A stretch of 64,000 bases of DNA from Bacteroidales bacterium (GTDB lineage Bacteria > Bacteroidota > Bacteroidia > Bacteroidales > Marinilabiliaceae): the NCBI GenBank assembly GCA_017539645.1, contig JAFYCM010000070.1:1-64000 (forward strand). The letters run 5' to 3'. Positions 1-9,129 of this stretch are shown in pieces. The notes under the pieces were generated by a model. The model worked only from the letters and a program-made list of their open reading frames with translations. It was not told where the DNA came from and made no database searches. The position numbers were made by a program, and so were the translations under genes. The number at the start of each line of letters is the position of its first letter. The first letter of the stretch is position 1.

Positions 1-485
1 CATATCAGCTCATCTATCGTGGTAAGGCACTCGAGCGCGGACAATATCATAAAGGCTTACGCTCGGGCGTGTGGGAGTTTTTCTCTATTGGCGGACCGCG
101 TGAGTTCTGCTACGACTACGACGAAGGTTTGCCATTCCAGATTACGCCGCACTTCGGTACTAAATATGATGCACGCAACTTTCCGCCACTTTTTCTCGGT
201 AGTCCAGTAGTTATCAATCAGTTTTTGGCATTTCATACGCACTACAAATTGCGCGAAGGTGATAAGTATCGCGACTGTAAAGTGCAGCTATTGCTACGTA
301 TAAACGCCAACGGACGCATGGTGGGCTACGAACTTGGCGATACGTCGATAGTGGAGTTCAATAACGCTGTTCGCGAGGCTGCTACGCGCATTCCGTCAGA
401 TTGGCGGTGGGTTCCTTCGCGTAAAAATGGTAAGAATGCCGAGGGTATCTATAAGATAACCGTCATTTTCGATGCTGTGTATTAG
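1..485 (+). CDS. C-terminal part of a MORN-repeat / TonB-C-like protein (5' end cut)
   Basis: The reading frame is open from base 3 of the window, so the gene begins upstream; the first ATG at 69 is internal. The first visible residues (YRGKALERGQYHKGLRSGVW) have the G-x-x-x-G-x-W spacing of a MORN/YwqK-type repeat. The last ~70 residues look like a TonB C-terminal domain: a beta-strand V-Q-L-L-L-R-I-N, then a helix, then a W-x-P...NGK turn and a final strand ending in VIFDAVY. Bacteroidota often join such repeats to TonB-like ends in envelope proteins of unclear function. No neighbour helps, because the next gene starts 112 bp on behind its own putative promoter. The family assignment is by eye only. 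Confidence 0.6.
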   Translation, partial: YQLIYRGKALERGQYHKGLRSGVWEFFSIGGPREFCYDYDEGLPFQITPHFGTKYDARNFPPLFLGSPVVINQFLAFHTHYKLREGDKYRDCKVQLLLRINANGRMVGYELGDTSIVEFNNAVREAATRIPSDWRWVPSRKNGKNAEGIYKITVIFDAVY

Positions 486-565
486 AGTGTAATGCAAGCA
501 GTTGTAGAAATGATATAAATTATAAATATTCAACTTTTGGCTTAACGCTTATTAACAATCAGTGC

Positions 566-573
566 TAAATTTG
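566..573 (+). promoter_or_regulatory. Putative promoter -7 box upstream of the DJ-1 gene
   Basis: TAAATTTG matches the Bacteroidota -7 consensus TAnnTTTG and lies 24 bp before the ATG at 598. No -33 TTTG at the usual ~19-21 bp spacing was found; the nearest, TTTTG at 535-539, is 26 bp away. The leader would be short. Confidence 0.35.
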
Positions 574-597
574 CCTTTTGTTTCATTTTGAATAACT

Positions 598-1149
598 ATG
601 ACTAAAAGCGCGATAATATTTCTTGCAAACGGTTTCGAAGAGTCGGAGGCGTTGGTGCCATACGATATACTGAAACGTGCAAGTGTAGACGTAACTCTTG
701 CCGCTGTGGGTTCGCAGTTGGTGGTTGAGAGTTCGCATGGCTTGAAAGTCACTGCTGACATACTTTCAGAAAAAGCACAAAATAGATATGACCTTGTAGT
801 TTTGCCAGGCGGAATGCCAGGGACAAAAAATCTGCAAGCCTCAGACGCTGTTCGCCAGATTGTTTTAGATGCAAATGCCGAAGGTCGCCTTGTGGCAGCC
901 ATCTGTGCAGCGCCAATGATATTAGGCACGCTCGGTTTGCTTAGCGGCAAGAAAGCAACGTGTTATCCTGGATTCGAGAACTTTTTGGAAGGTGCCACGC
1001 ACGAGCGTACACATGTGGTGCGCGATGGCAATATAATTACAGCAGCCGGAGCTGGCGCAGCAATATTCTTCGGTTTGGAACTTGTTTCTGCACTATTCAA
1101 CAGAGATTTGGCCGATAAGATTAGCCGCGAAATTCAATATACATTGTAG
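598..1149 (+). CDS. DJ-1/PfpI family protein (ThiJ-like)
   Basis: A 183-residue single-domain protein of the DJ-1/ThiJ/PfpI superfamily. The start contains the N-G-F-E-E-S-E-A motif in which Glu17 corresponds to the conserved DJ-1 glutamate, and the nucleophile elbow A-A-I-C-A-A-P places the reactive cysteine at Cys103. The L-P-G-G-M-P-G loop is typical of the DJ-1 subgroup. Members act as deglycases, glyoxalases or redox-sensing chaperones in the cytoplasm, and the sequence does not say which. Its stop codon is immediately followed by the ATG of the next gene, so the two are probably co-transcribed. Confidence 0.88.
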   Translation: MTKSAIIFLANGFEESEALVPYDILKRASVDVTLAAVGSQLVVESSHGLKVTADILSEKAQNRYDLVVLPGGMPGTKNLQASDAVRQIVLDANAEGRLVAAICAAPMILGTLGLLSGKKATCYPGFENFLEGATHERTHVVRDGNIITAAGAGAAIFFGLELVSALFNRDLADKISREIQYTL

Positions 1150-1827
1150 ATGCGCATCGTCACATACATATTACTTGTAGCATTATTGTCGGGTTGCAAC
1201 TTGTTCTATCACAAGAGCGACAAGGATAATTCGGAGATTGCGGGCATAATACCATTGCAAGATTCCGACGAAGGTTGCTATGCCTTGGAAGCTCGATATT
1301 CCAATTGGCCGCACCCCGATTCGCTCATTATATATATTGATGGCGACCGTTACCGCGTGATGTCTACTGGCGAAGTCTATTCTCAAGATCGCAAACATGT
1401 GTATTCGTTTGGTAATGAGTTTCCTATAGAGCAACTCTACTTCATTCAGCGCGGACGCGATCTCTTCATTTTCTATACTGATGTGGTGGAAAATGGTGCG
1501 AGTTCGTTTGTGAAACGCATTTCGCTCGAAACAGGCAAAATACTCTGGACTACTGAGGTAGATGGCTTCTCGTTTACCAAGCCGCTCATTCGTGGACAGT
1601 TTGCATACATAGGTACAATCGGCTTCATAGGAAAACTGAAACTGAAATCAGGCTCGTTCGATTGGCGCTATTCAGGCCTTGGCAAGGACGGACGTTTCAA
1701 CCACTTCCGCGAGATTGATTTCATGACACCGCGCGAAGTACGTTTCGTGGCTCCACATCCGTTCACCAACGAGAGCGATACTGTGGTGGTCAACGATATT
1801 ACTGGCGAGATTGTTCGCGCAAACTAA
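1150..1827 (+). CDS. Lipoprotein with PQQ/quinoprotein-like beta-propeller segments
   Basis: This 225-residue protein starts directly after the DJ-1 stop codon. The N-terminus is a lipoprotein signal peptide with lipobox L-L-S-G-C (Cys16), so it is probably membrane-anchored. The central region has beta-propeller-like strands, including R-I-S-L-E-T-G-K-I-L-W and L-K-S-G-S-F-D-W-R-Y, which resemble PQQ-type repeats seen in scaffold proteins. It is too short for a full propeller. No catalytic motif is visible. Function is unknown; the tight coupling with the DJ-1 gene is the only context. Confidence 0.7.
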   Translation: MRIVTYILLVALLSGCNLFYHKSDKDNSEIAGIIPLQDSDEGCYALEARYSNWPHPDSLIIYIDGDRYRVMSTGEVYSQDRKHVYSFGNEFPIEQLYFIQRGRDLFIFYTDVVENGASSFVKRISLETGKILWTTEVDGFSFTKPLIRGQFAYIGTIGFIGKLKLKSGSFDWRYSGLGKDGRFNHFREIDFMTPREVRFVAPHPFTNESDTVVVNDITGEIVRAN

Positions 1828-2089
1828 TCGCATATTTATTTACTAAAGAATACGCACGGGAAATCGCAGATTGATAATCGTAATAATCTGTGAATGAAAT
1901 TCTTCAGACGCTGAATGCGCGAAGTTGTGAACTACGAATCGCCGAAAAAAACGATTCGGTCAATAGCTAAAAAATCTTAACATAGGAATGCAGTTATCTT
2001 TTTTAGTAATTTCGCGCCGTTTGTGTGTTGCTTTATCGCGAAAAAGTCGCGAGGCAGTGTGCAATCGGATGTAAAAAAACTATAAAACT
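1828..2089. other. 262-bp intergenic region with two hairpins before the transporter
   Basis: No ORF is supported here. Two inverted repeats are visible: CAGATT...AATCTG at 1867-1890, and CGAATCG...CGATTCG at 1935-1958 around an A-rich loop. Neither is followed by a T-run on the plus strand, so they are poor terminators. A weak -7-like TAATTTCG lies at 2007-2014. The space may hold the end of the upstream transcript and a leader for the transporter gene. Confidence 0.4.
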
Positions 2090-3754
2090 GTGGATTTCTT
2101 AGTAGAGCTGTTCTGTGGCGAAGGTCTTGCAACCGCGCTCATTTACATTTCATTGACAGCATTTTTAGGCATCTTGCTTGGAAAAGTATCCATCTTCAAG
2201 GTGCGTCTTGGTGTAGCTGGCGTTCTCTTTGTCGGCATTATTCTGGCACATTTCGGAGCACGAGTTAATGGCAGCATGCTGCATTTTGCTCAAGAATTTG
2301 GCCTTATTCTTTTCGTTTATGCTATCGGTATCAACGTTGGTCCGCGCTTCTTCGCGTCGCTCCGCAACGATGGTCTTCAGCTGAATGCCTTCGCCGTTAG
2401 CATTGTGTTGCTTGGCTTTGGCATCGCCTTCGCACTTCATAAAGTGCTTGGCATTCCGCCTGCTGTAATTACTGGCATTATGTGTGGTGCCGTAACCAAT
2501 ACTCCTGGATTGGGAGCTGCTCGTCAGGTGGTTACCGACTACAATGCCGCCAATCCAGCCGAAGCTGTAGATGCCAGTGTACTTGGTACGGGTTACGCTG
2601 TAGCTTATCCGCTCGGTGTGCTTGGCATAATTATGACGATGATACTTATTCGCGCGATATTCCGCATCAAGGTTTCGCACGAAGTTGATAATTACAACGA
2701 ATCTATTGCTACTGGTAACCATGTTGAGAGCGTAGTAGTGAAGATTACCAACGCTAACCTCTTCGGCAAAACCATCGAGTTTATTACCGACTATGTAGAT
2801 AAAGAACTCGTATTCTCGCGCATCGAACGCAAAGGCGAGTTCCTCATTCCTACCGCTACTTTCATTCTCGAGGAGGGTGATATTGTTCACGGCGTTTCTG
2901 ATGATAAGAATATCGATAATCTCCGCATAAAACTTGGCGAAGTAGAAGTTGGTCAAAAGCGCGACATCGATGGTGACCTTGTTATGCGCCGTTTTATGAT
3001 TACCAACAAGAAAGTTGCTGGTAAGACACTCGAGCAACTTGGTATCTATCGCCGCTATCCGGCAAACATTACTCGTATCTATCGTGCGGGTACACAAGTG
3101 TTGCCAAACAAACGCACTACACTCGAGATTGGTGATGCCGTTCGCGTTGTAGGTCGTAAAGATGTTATGGACGAAATCAAGGCCGAACTCGGTGACTCAA
3201 TCACCGAATGGTCGCACCCGAATATCGTGCCTATGTTTATGGGTATCGCTCTTGGTATTATCCTTGGCGCTATTCCTGTTGCTCTTGGTCTTCCTGCTCC
3301 AGCAAAACTTGGTCTCGCAGGTGGTCCGCTCCTCGTTGCGCTTCTCCTCGGTTGGAAAGGTCGCGTAGGTAGCATGACATTCTATATGAACTCAGGTGCT
3401 AACATGGTTCTTCGCGAGATGGGTATCACGCTCTTCCTTGCTTGCGTAGGTCTTGGCGCTGGCGGTAAATTCGTCGAAACTATCGTCAACGGTGGTTATA
3501 TGTGGGTTCTCTACGGTTTCATAATTACGGTAGTTCCGTTGATTATCGTAGGTACTATAGCACGCCTTATGAAGGTTAACTACTTGAAGATTTGTGGCTT
3601 CATGGCAGGCTCAATGACCGACCCCCCCGCACTTGAATATTCGAACAGCTTGAGCTCTACTCATGCTCAATCTATGGCATATGCAACGGTTTATCCATTG
3701 ACTATGTTCCTTCGAATACTATTAGGACAAACTTTGATACTTATTACTTTATAA
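2090..3754 (+). CDS. AspT/YidE/YbjL-family transporter with two TrkA-C (RCK-C) domains
   Basis: A 554-residue inner-membrane protein with the layout of the aspartate:alanine exchanger (AAEx) family: about five membrane helices in residues ~10-200, two TrkA-C regulatory domains at ~210-285 and ~295-370, then a second bundle at ~375-554. The glycine-rich T-N-T-P-G-L-G-A and M-T-D-P-P-A-L-E segments are the paired re-entrant motifs of the duplicated transport unit. The start is GTG at 2090, chosen because the first membrane segment follows at once. It lies 28 bp upstream of the acyl-CoA carboxylase genes on the same strand, so a dicarboxylate or amino-acid substrate linked to that pathway is possible. 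The substrate cannot be read from sequence. Confidence 0.85.
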   Translation: MDFLVELFCGEGLATALIYISLTAFLGILLGKVSIFKVRLGVAGVLFVGIILAHFGARVNGSMLHFAQEFGLILFVYAIGINVGPRFFASLRNDGLQLNAFAVSIVLLGFGIAFALHKVLGIPPAVITGIMCGAVTNTPGLGAARQVVTDYNAANPAEAVDASVLGTGYAVAYPLGVLGIIMTMILIRAIFRIKVSHEVDNYNESIATGNHVESVVVKITNANLFGKTIEFITDYVDKELVFSRIERKGEFLIPTATFILEEGDIVHGVSDDKNIDNLRIKLGEVEVGQKRDIDGDLVMRRFMITNKKVAGKTLEQLGIYRRYPANITRIYRAGTQVLPNKRTTLEIGDAVRVVGRKDVMDEIKAELGDSITEWSHPNIVPMFMGIALGIILGAIPVALGLPAPAKLGLAGGPLLVALLLGWKGRVGSMTFYMNSGANMVLREMGITLFLACVGLGAGGKFVETIVNGGYMWVLYGFIITVVPLIIVGTIARLMKVNYLKICGFMAGSMTDPPALEYSNSLSSTHAQSMAYATVYPLTMFLRILLGQTLILITL

Positions 3755-3782
3755 TAAGCAGCAAACGACAATACAGATAATT

Positions 3783-5327
3783 ATGGGAAAATCATTTGAT
3801 AAATTTCTTGAGCGTCAGCATAAGCTTCAAGAGCAGTACAACGACGAGTACTACACTCGTCAGCATAACAGAGGTAAACTTACCGCACGCGAGCGCATTT
3901 TGTTGCTCTTCGACGAAGGCTCTTTCGAAGAGGTAGATGCCTTTTTGCCTTCGGCTGGTGGTTCTACTTTCGGTAAGACTACTAAAGCCTTTGGCGACGG
4001 TGTTATTGCCGGCTTCGGTACTATCAACGGCCGTCAAGCCTATGCCTACTCTCAGGACTTCAATATCATGGGTGGTTCGCTCGGCGCAGTTCACGCTGCT
4101 AAAATCACCAAGGTGCAAGATATGGCACTCAAGACTGGTCTTCCTGTAATTGGCCTGATTGATTCGGGTGGTGCTCGTATTCAAGAAGGTGTAGCTTCGC
4201 TCAATGGCTATGCAAACATCTTCCGCCGCAATGTATTGGCATCGGGCGTAGTTCCGCAGATTTCGGCTATTATGGGTCCGGCTGCTGGTGGTGCAGTTTA
4301 TTCGCCAGCGCTTACCGACTTTATATTTATGACCGAAGGCACCAGCTACATGTTCGTTACTGGTCCTGACGTGGTTCGCCAGGTACTCAACGAAGATGTA
4401 ACTACCGATACACTCGGTGGTGCTAAGGTTCATACTACGAAATCGGGTGTAGCTCAGTTCGTTTATCCCGACGATCAAAACTTGATTCTTGGTATTAAGA
4501 AGTTGCTTACATACTTACCGCTTAATAATATTGAGAACCCACCATTCGTTCCAAGCGACGATCCTGTCGATCGCGTAGAAGAATCTTTGCGTGACATTGT
4601 TCCGGAAGATCCAGATAAACCATACGACGTTCGCGATGTTATCCGCCTCGTTGTAGATAAGCAGCGCTTCTTCGAAGTTTCGGAGAACTTTGCTGAGAAT
4701 ATCGTTGTTGGTTTCGCTCGTTTGGGTGGCTATTCAGTAGGTATTATTGCAAACCAGCCTAAAGTTATGGCGGGTTCGCTCGACATCGATTCGTCGGTTA
4801 AGGCAGCTCGTTTCATCAACTTCTGCGACTCGTTCAACATTCCTATCATCACCTTCGAAGATGTTCCTGGCTTCCTTCCTGGAACCGACCAAGAGCATCA
4901 GGGTATTATACGCAATGGTGCGAAACTTCTCTACGCCTACACACGTGCTACAGTTCCTAAGATTACTGTCATTATGCGTAAGTCGTATGGAGGTGCATAC
5001 ATAGTTATGAACTCGAAAGGTATTGGTGGCGACTATGTATTTGCATGGCCTACAGCCGAAGTTGCCGTTATGGGTCCCGATGGCGCTATTGCTATTCTCT
5101 ATCGCAAAGAACTTGCGGCAGCTGAAGATCCAGTAGCTATGAAGAAGGAACTTGTAGCTAAGTATCGCGACGAGGTTGCTAACCCATACATAGCCGACGA
5201 AAAGGGCTTCATCGACGAAGTTATCGACCCAGCAGTTACACGTGTGAAGATTTACCGTGTGCTCAAGAGCCTCGACAAAAAATCTGTTAGTTTGCCACGT
5301 CGTAAGCATGGCAACACTCCTCTATAG
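3783..5327 (+). CDS. Acyl-CoA carboxylase carboxyltransferase subunit (propionyl-CoA carboxylase beta / MmdA-like)
   Basis: A 514-residue carboxyltransferase with the two crotonase-like halves of the PccB/MmdA family. The N-terminus (Q-H-N-R-G-K-L-T-A-R-E-R) is the family signature, the first half has the oxyanion loop D-S-G-G-A-R-I-Q-E-G, and the second half has the F-E-D-V-P-G-F-L-P-G and R-K-S-Y-G-G-A-Y loops that hold the carboxybiotin. It moves the carboxyl group between biotin and an acyl-CoA, most likely propionyl- or acetyl-CoA. The same family includes methylmalonyl-CoA decarboxylase alpha. The biotin carboxylase next door argues for an ATP-driven carboxylase, and no membrane decarboxylase subunit is in this cluster. 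Confidence 0.92.
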   Translation: MGKSFDKFLERQHKLQEQYNDEYYTRQHNRGKLTARERILLLFDEGSFEEVDAFLPSAGGSTFGKTTKAFGDGVIAGFGTINGRQAYAYSQDFNIMGGSLGAVHAAKITKVQDMALKTGLPVIGLIDSGGARIQEGVASLNGYANIFRRNVLASGVVPQISAIMGPAAGGAVYSPALTDFIFMTEGTSYMFVTGPDVVRQVLNEDVTTDTLGGAKVHTTKSGVAQFVYPDDQNLILGIKKLLTYLPLNNIENPPFVPSDDPVDRVEESLRDIVPEDPDKPYDVRDVIRLVVDKQRFFEVSENFAENIVVGFARLGGYSVGIIANQPKVMAGSLDIDSSVKAARFINFCDSFNIPIITFEDVPGFLPGTDQEHQGIIRNGAKLLYAYTRATVPKITVIMRKSYGGAYIVMNSKGIGGDYVFAWPTAEVAVMGPDGAIAILYRKELAAAEDPVAMKKELVAKYRDEVANPYIADEKGFIDEVIDPAVTRVKIYRVLKSLDKKSVSLPRRKHGNTPL

Positions 5328-5365
5328 TATTTACCACGAATAAGGTAACCTTTTAGAAGCGAATT

Positions 5366-6865
5366 ATGATTAAATCTATACTTATTGCAAACCGTGGCGA
5401 AATAGCCATTCGTATCGCGCGCACAGCACGAAGAATGGGTATAAAAACCTTTGCCATTCGTACAAAGAAAGAACCCAATGCAGTGTATCTGCAGAAGGTC
5501 GATCAAATACTCGATTTCCCAGAGACCGACGGCACAGTGCCTGAGTTCTTGGATATTCCAAACTTGGTGAAGTTGGCTGTCGATAACCATATCGAGTCGA
5601 TGCACCCAGGCTATGGCTACCTCTCTGAGAATGCCGATTTTGCTAAGGCTTGCCGCGATGCCGGTGTGATTTTTATCGGTCCGTCGCCTGAAATTATCAA
5701 GGCAATGGGCGATAAGATTATCGCTAAAGAGATAGCTCATCGTAGCAACGTACCTATGCTTGGCGGCACCCACGGTGGTGTTCCCTCGGCTGAGGCTGCT
5801 ATCGAGCAAGCTAATTCTTTGGGTTACCCAGTAATTATAAAAGCTGCATCGGGTGGTGGCGGACGTGGTATGCGTATCTGCTGGAACGAGAGCGAAGTGC
5901 CTCAAAACTTCGAACTCTGCACCGCGGAGGCAAAAACTGCTTTCAACGACCCGACGGTATTTATAGAGAAATACTTACAGAATCCGAAGCATATCGAATT
6001 CCAGATTGTTGCCGACAAATTCGGTAACGTCATTCACCTCGGCGAGCGCGAGTGCTCTATCCAACGTAAGCACCAAAAACTTATGGAGGAGGCTCCAAGT
6101 CCAGCACTCACCGACGAACTCCGTGCTCGTATGGCCGATGCAGCAGTGCGTTTGGCTAAAGAGGCTCATTACGAGAGCCTTGGTACTGTTGAGTTCCTTC
6201 TCGACGATAACCACAACTTCTTCTTCATGGAGATGAATACTCGTATCCAGGTGGAACATCCTGTTACCGAGATGATTACTGGTTTGAACCTCGTTGAGCT
6301 GCAAATACTTATAGCTTCGGGCGAGCCATTGCCAATAGAGCAGAAAGATGTTCACTTGAATGGTTGGGCTATCGAATGCCGTATTAATGCCGAGGATGTT
6401 CAGTCGGGCTTCACTCCAAGCATAGGTATGATTAAGAACCTCCGCTTGCCATCCGATAATAATATCCGTATAGATAGTGGCGTGCGCATTGGTACCGAAA
6501 TCACTCCATTCTTCGACTCGATGATAGCTAAACTCATCGTTCACGGCAAAGACCGCAACGATGCTATCAACCTTGCACTTCATTCAGTTGAGCATTTCCA
6601 TGTTACTGGCGTACGCACAACAATTCCGTTCTGTAAAGCCGTTCTTCACAACGAAGTGTTCCGCTCGGGCAACTTCAATACCTCATTCATTGAGAAAGAT
6701 TTGCCTTCGCTCATATATAAAGAAGAACACGAGGAACTCATAGCTGCGCTACTTGCTGTGGCTGCATACAATCGCGATAATGACTTTGTGCCCGATAACG
6801 AAGGTGTTGAGCAAGAGGCTGCAATGGACCCATGGGTATTGCAAAAGCGTATACGTCACCTATAA
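5366..6865 (+). CDS. Biotin carboxylase subunit of acyl-CoA carboxylase
   Basis: A 499-residue ATP-grasp enzyme that carboxylates biotin with bicarbonate and ATP. The N-terminal I-L-I-A-N-R-G-E-I-A-I-R motif, H-P-G-Y-G-Y-L-S-E-N, the glycine-rich ATP loop A-S-G-G-G-G-R-G-M-R, E-R-E-C-S-I-Q-R-K-H-Q-K and the catalytic M-E-M-N-T-R-I-Q-V-E-H-P-V-T-E block are all present in order. Length is typical for a stand-alone subunit with its C-terminal cap. It lies 38 bp after the carboxyltransferase gene and 14 bp before the biotin carrier gene, giving a three-gene operon. Confidence 0.93.
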   Translation: MIKSILIANRGEIAIRIARTARRMGIKTFAIRTKKEPNAVYLQKVDQILDFPETDGTVPEFLDIPNLVKLAVDNHIESMHPGYGYLSENADFAKACRDAGVIFIGPSPEIIKAMGDKIIAKEIAHRSNVPMLGGTHGGVPSAEAAIEQANSLGYPVIIKAASGGGGRGMRICWNESEVPQNFELCTAEAKTAFNDPTVFIEKYLQNPKHIEFQIVADKFGNVIHLGERECSIQRKHQKLMEEAPSPALTDELRARMADAAVRLAKEAHYESLGTVEFLLDDNHNFFFMEMNTRIQVEHPVTEMITGLNLVELQILIASGEPLPIEQKDVHLNGWAIECRINAEDVQSGFTPSIGMIKNLRLPSDNNIRIDSGVRIGTEITPFFDSMIAKLIVHGKDRNDAINLALHSVEHFHVTGVRTTIPFCKAVLHNEVFRSGNFNTSFIEKDLPSLIYKEEHEELIAALLAVAAYNRDNDFVPDNEGVEQEAAMDPWVLQKRIRHL

Positions 6866-6879
6866 TCGAGAATACTATT

Positions 6880-7416
6880 ATGGATAATATTAATATACAA
6901 AACCGATCTCTCATTGCTGTTGGTAGCGATGGCGAGACATACGAATTTCAAGTTCGTAATAGTTACGAATTCAGTACTAAAGGTCAGAAACTGAAGATTG
7001 AACAAATCGAAGAGGCCGATGGTATACAAATAATTGGCTGTGAGGGCGTTCGCTATCCTTACGAGATAGTTTCGGTTAAGCAAAACTGCTACGAAGTAAT
7101 GGTTAACGGCGTTTGCTATCAGTTTACAATAGAGACGCCATTCTCGCTCAAGCGTCGTCAGATTTTGGCCGCTAATCGTCCGGTTAGCGATACCGAGGAG
7201 ATTCACGCTCCAATGCCAGGCAAGATCGTTTCGCTTCACGTAGAAGAGGGCAAAGAGGTCAACCAAGGTGATCCAATTCTTGTGCTCGAAGCTATGAAGA
7301 TGCAAAACACGCTCGCTTCGCCTATCAAGGGTACTGTGGTTGCCGTTAAGGTGAAAGAGGGCGCAAGCGTTGGCAAAGACGAATTATTGGTAGAAATCAA
7401 ACGTACAAACGGATAG
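6880..7416 (+). CDS. Biotin carboxyl carrier subunit of acyl-CoA carboxylase
   Basis: A 178-residue carrier protein ending in a biotinyl domain; the attachment motif E-A-M-K-M-Q-N supplies the biotinylated lysine, and I-H-A-P-M-P-G-K-I opens the domain. The first ~100 residues form a separate beta-rich part like those in MmdC/OadA-type carriers that dock on the carboxyltransferase. An upstream in-frame ATG at 6832 would overlap the previous gene by 34 bp; the ATG at 6880, 14 bp after that stop, is preferred. With its two neighbours it makes a complete biotin carboxylase, carrier and carboxyltransferase set. Confidence 0.9.
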   Translation: MDNINIQNRSLIAVGSDGETYEFQVRNSYEFSTKGQKLKIEQIEEADGIQIIGCEGVRYPYEIVSVKQNCYEVMVNGVCYQFTIETPFSLKRRQILAANRPVSDTEEIHAPMPGKIVSLHVEEGKEVNQGDPILVLEAMKMQNTLASPIKGTVVAVKVKEGASVGKDELLVEIKRTNG

Positions 7417-7424
7417 TTTTCAAC

Positions 7425-7441
7425 TTTTCAACCGTTGAAAA
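7425..7441. terminator. Inverted repeat after the carboxylase operon (weak terminator candidate)
   Basis: TTTTCAA, a CCG loop and TTGAAAA form a perfect 7-bp stem beginning 9 bp after the carrier-gene stop. There is no T-run after it on the plus strand and the stem is AT-rich, so termination is uncertain. Confidence 0.35.
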
Positions 7442-7525
7442 TCTGACAATAAGAAACGGCGTGTAAGCTATATACTTGCATGTCGTTTTTTTTACCGCAT
7501 AACACTATATATATCGCACATCAAT

Positions 7526-9082
7526 ATGGCAAAACAAGTAAGACGAGCTTCGCAAACTGCACTCGATTCGGTAGCTGCTACGGCTGCGCTTGGTGGTAAG
7601 ATGCCGCCGCAAGCTGTTGAGGTAGAAGATGCTGTGCTCGGTGCTATCATGCTCGACCAAGATGCTTTTCAGGACGTTGTAGAAATTCTCAAACCAGAAT
7701 ATTTCTACAAAGAGGTCAACCGCATCATTTTCAATGCAATGACCGAGTTGAATAAGCGTATGTCGCCTATTGATATGATGACGCTCACCAACGAGTTAAG
7801 CAACGAGGGCAATCTCGAAACGGTTGGTGGTCGTTCGTATCTCGTCAAATTGACGGCTAACATGATTTCGGCTGTCAACGTCGAGCATCACGCGCGCATC
7901 GTATTTCAGAAATATATACAACGCTCGCTCATCGGTCTTGGCACGCGTATGCAGGAGACTGGCTACGATGATTCTAAGGATATTCAGGATATGCTCGACG
8001 AAGCCGAAAGCGGTCTTTTCGACCTTTCGTCGGGTAGCCTCAAACGCGAGGTGAGCCCTATCAGTCCGGTCATCGAGGAGGCCATAGTGCAGATGAACGA
8101 GGCTTCGAAGCGTACCGACGGTTTGAGTGGTATACCGAGTGGTTTCCCAAGCATCGACAAGGTCACTTCGGGTTGGCAAGAGGCAACCATGATAGTTATT
8201 GCCGCGCGTCCTGCCATGGGTAAAACGGCGTTTGTGCTCTCTATGGCGCGCAAGATGGCGGTGGAGCATCATAAAAGCGTGGCAATTTTCTCGCTCGAGA
8301 TGTCGAACGTGGAGCTTGTGAAACGTATGATGGTGGCGCAGACGGAGATCCCATCTGACAAAATCAAAAATGGTCGCCTCTCAGATGCCGATTGGAAGCA
8401 GTTCCACGACCGCATTAAGCAACTCAGCGATGCTAAGATATATGTGGATGATACGCCGGGTCTCTCTATTTACGACCTCCGCGCCAAGTGCCGCATTTTG
8501 AAGAAGAAGTACGACATTGATATTATAATTATAGACTACCTGCAACTTATGACTGCTGGCGGCGCGTTGCGTGCTGGTGGCAACCGTCAGGAAGAGGTCT
8601 CTACCATTTCGCGCAACTTGAAGGGTTTGGCTAAGGAGCTAAAGATTCCTGTTGTGGCGCTTAGCCAGTTGAACCGTAGTGTGGAGTCGCGACCTACGTC
8701 GGGCAATGGTGGCGTAGGCGATTCGCACCGTCCGCAACTCTCCGACCTTCGCGAATCGGGTGCCATAGAGCAAGATGCCGATATGGTGTGCTTCCTACAT
8801 CGCCCTGAATATTATAAGATTACGGAGGACGAGAATGGTAATTCGCTCGTAGGTATCACCAACTTCATCATAGCTAAGCACCGTAGTGGTGCGCTCGAGG
8901 ATATAAACCTACGTTTTCAGCCAGAACTTATCCGTTTCGAGGAGGCAGGCGAGAATCTTGCGCAGCAGTACACTTCGCAACCCGTAACGCCTCAAACATT
9001 CTCTTCGCGTATGAATAATGACGAGGACTTTGGTGGCGCGATGCCAATTATTCAGCCTACCAATGGTGATACGCCGTTCTAA
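7526..9082 (+). CDS. dnaB: Replicative DNA helicase DnaB
   Basis: A 518-residue hexameric helicase that unwinds DNA at the replication fork. The N-terminal helical domain (residues ~25-130) begins with the E-D-A-V-L-G-A-I-M-L-D pattern. The RecA-like domain has Walker A A-R-P-A-M-G-K-T-A, the F-S-L-E-M-S motif, Walker B I-I-I-I-D-Y-L-Q-L-M and the S-Q-L-N-R-S...S-D-L-R-E-S-G arginine-finger region. There is no intein, and the length is normal. It stands alone between the carboxylase operon and the oppositely oriented manA. A weak -7-like TATACTTG lies at 7471-7478. Confidence 0.97.
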   Translation: MAKQVRRASQTALDSVAATAALGGKMPPQAVEVEDAVLGAIMLDQDAFQDVVEILKPEYFYKEVNRIIFNAMTELNKRMSPIDMMTLTNELSNEGNLETVGGRSYLVKLTANMISAVNVEHHARIVFQKYIQRSLIGLGTRMQETGYDDSKDIQDMLDEAESGLFDLSSGSLKREVSPISPVIEEAIVQMNEASKRTDGLSGIPSGFPSIDKVTSGWQEATMIVIAARPAMGKTAFVLSMARKMAVEHHKSVAIFSLEMSNVELVKRMMVAQTEIPSDKIKNGRLSDADWKQFHDRIKQLSDAKIYVDDTPGLSIYDLRAKCRILKKKYDIDIIIIDYLQLMTAGGALRAGGNRQEEVSTISRNLKGLAKELKIPVVALSQLNRSVESRPTSGNGGVGDSHRPQLSDLRESGAIEQDADMVCFLHRPEYYKITEDENGNSLVGITNFIIAKHRSGALEDINLRFQPELIRFEEAGENLAQQYTSQPVTPQTFSSRMNNDEDFGGAMPIIQPTNGDTPF

Positions 9083-9129
9083 AAATTTCGCGTTACGATA
9101 TAGAAAACTTTACAGATTTAATATTTGCC

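Noticed and set aside
3783-7416. Sodium-pumping methylmalonyl-CoA decarboxylase cluster
   Set aside because: A biotin carboxylase gene is present and the membrane beta subunit is absent, so an ATP-dependent carboxylase fits better.
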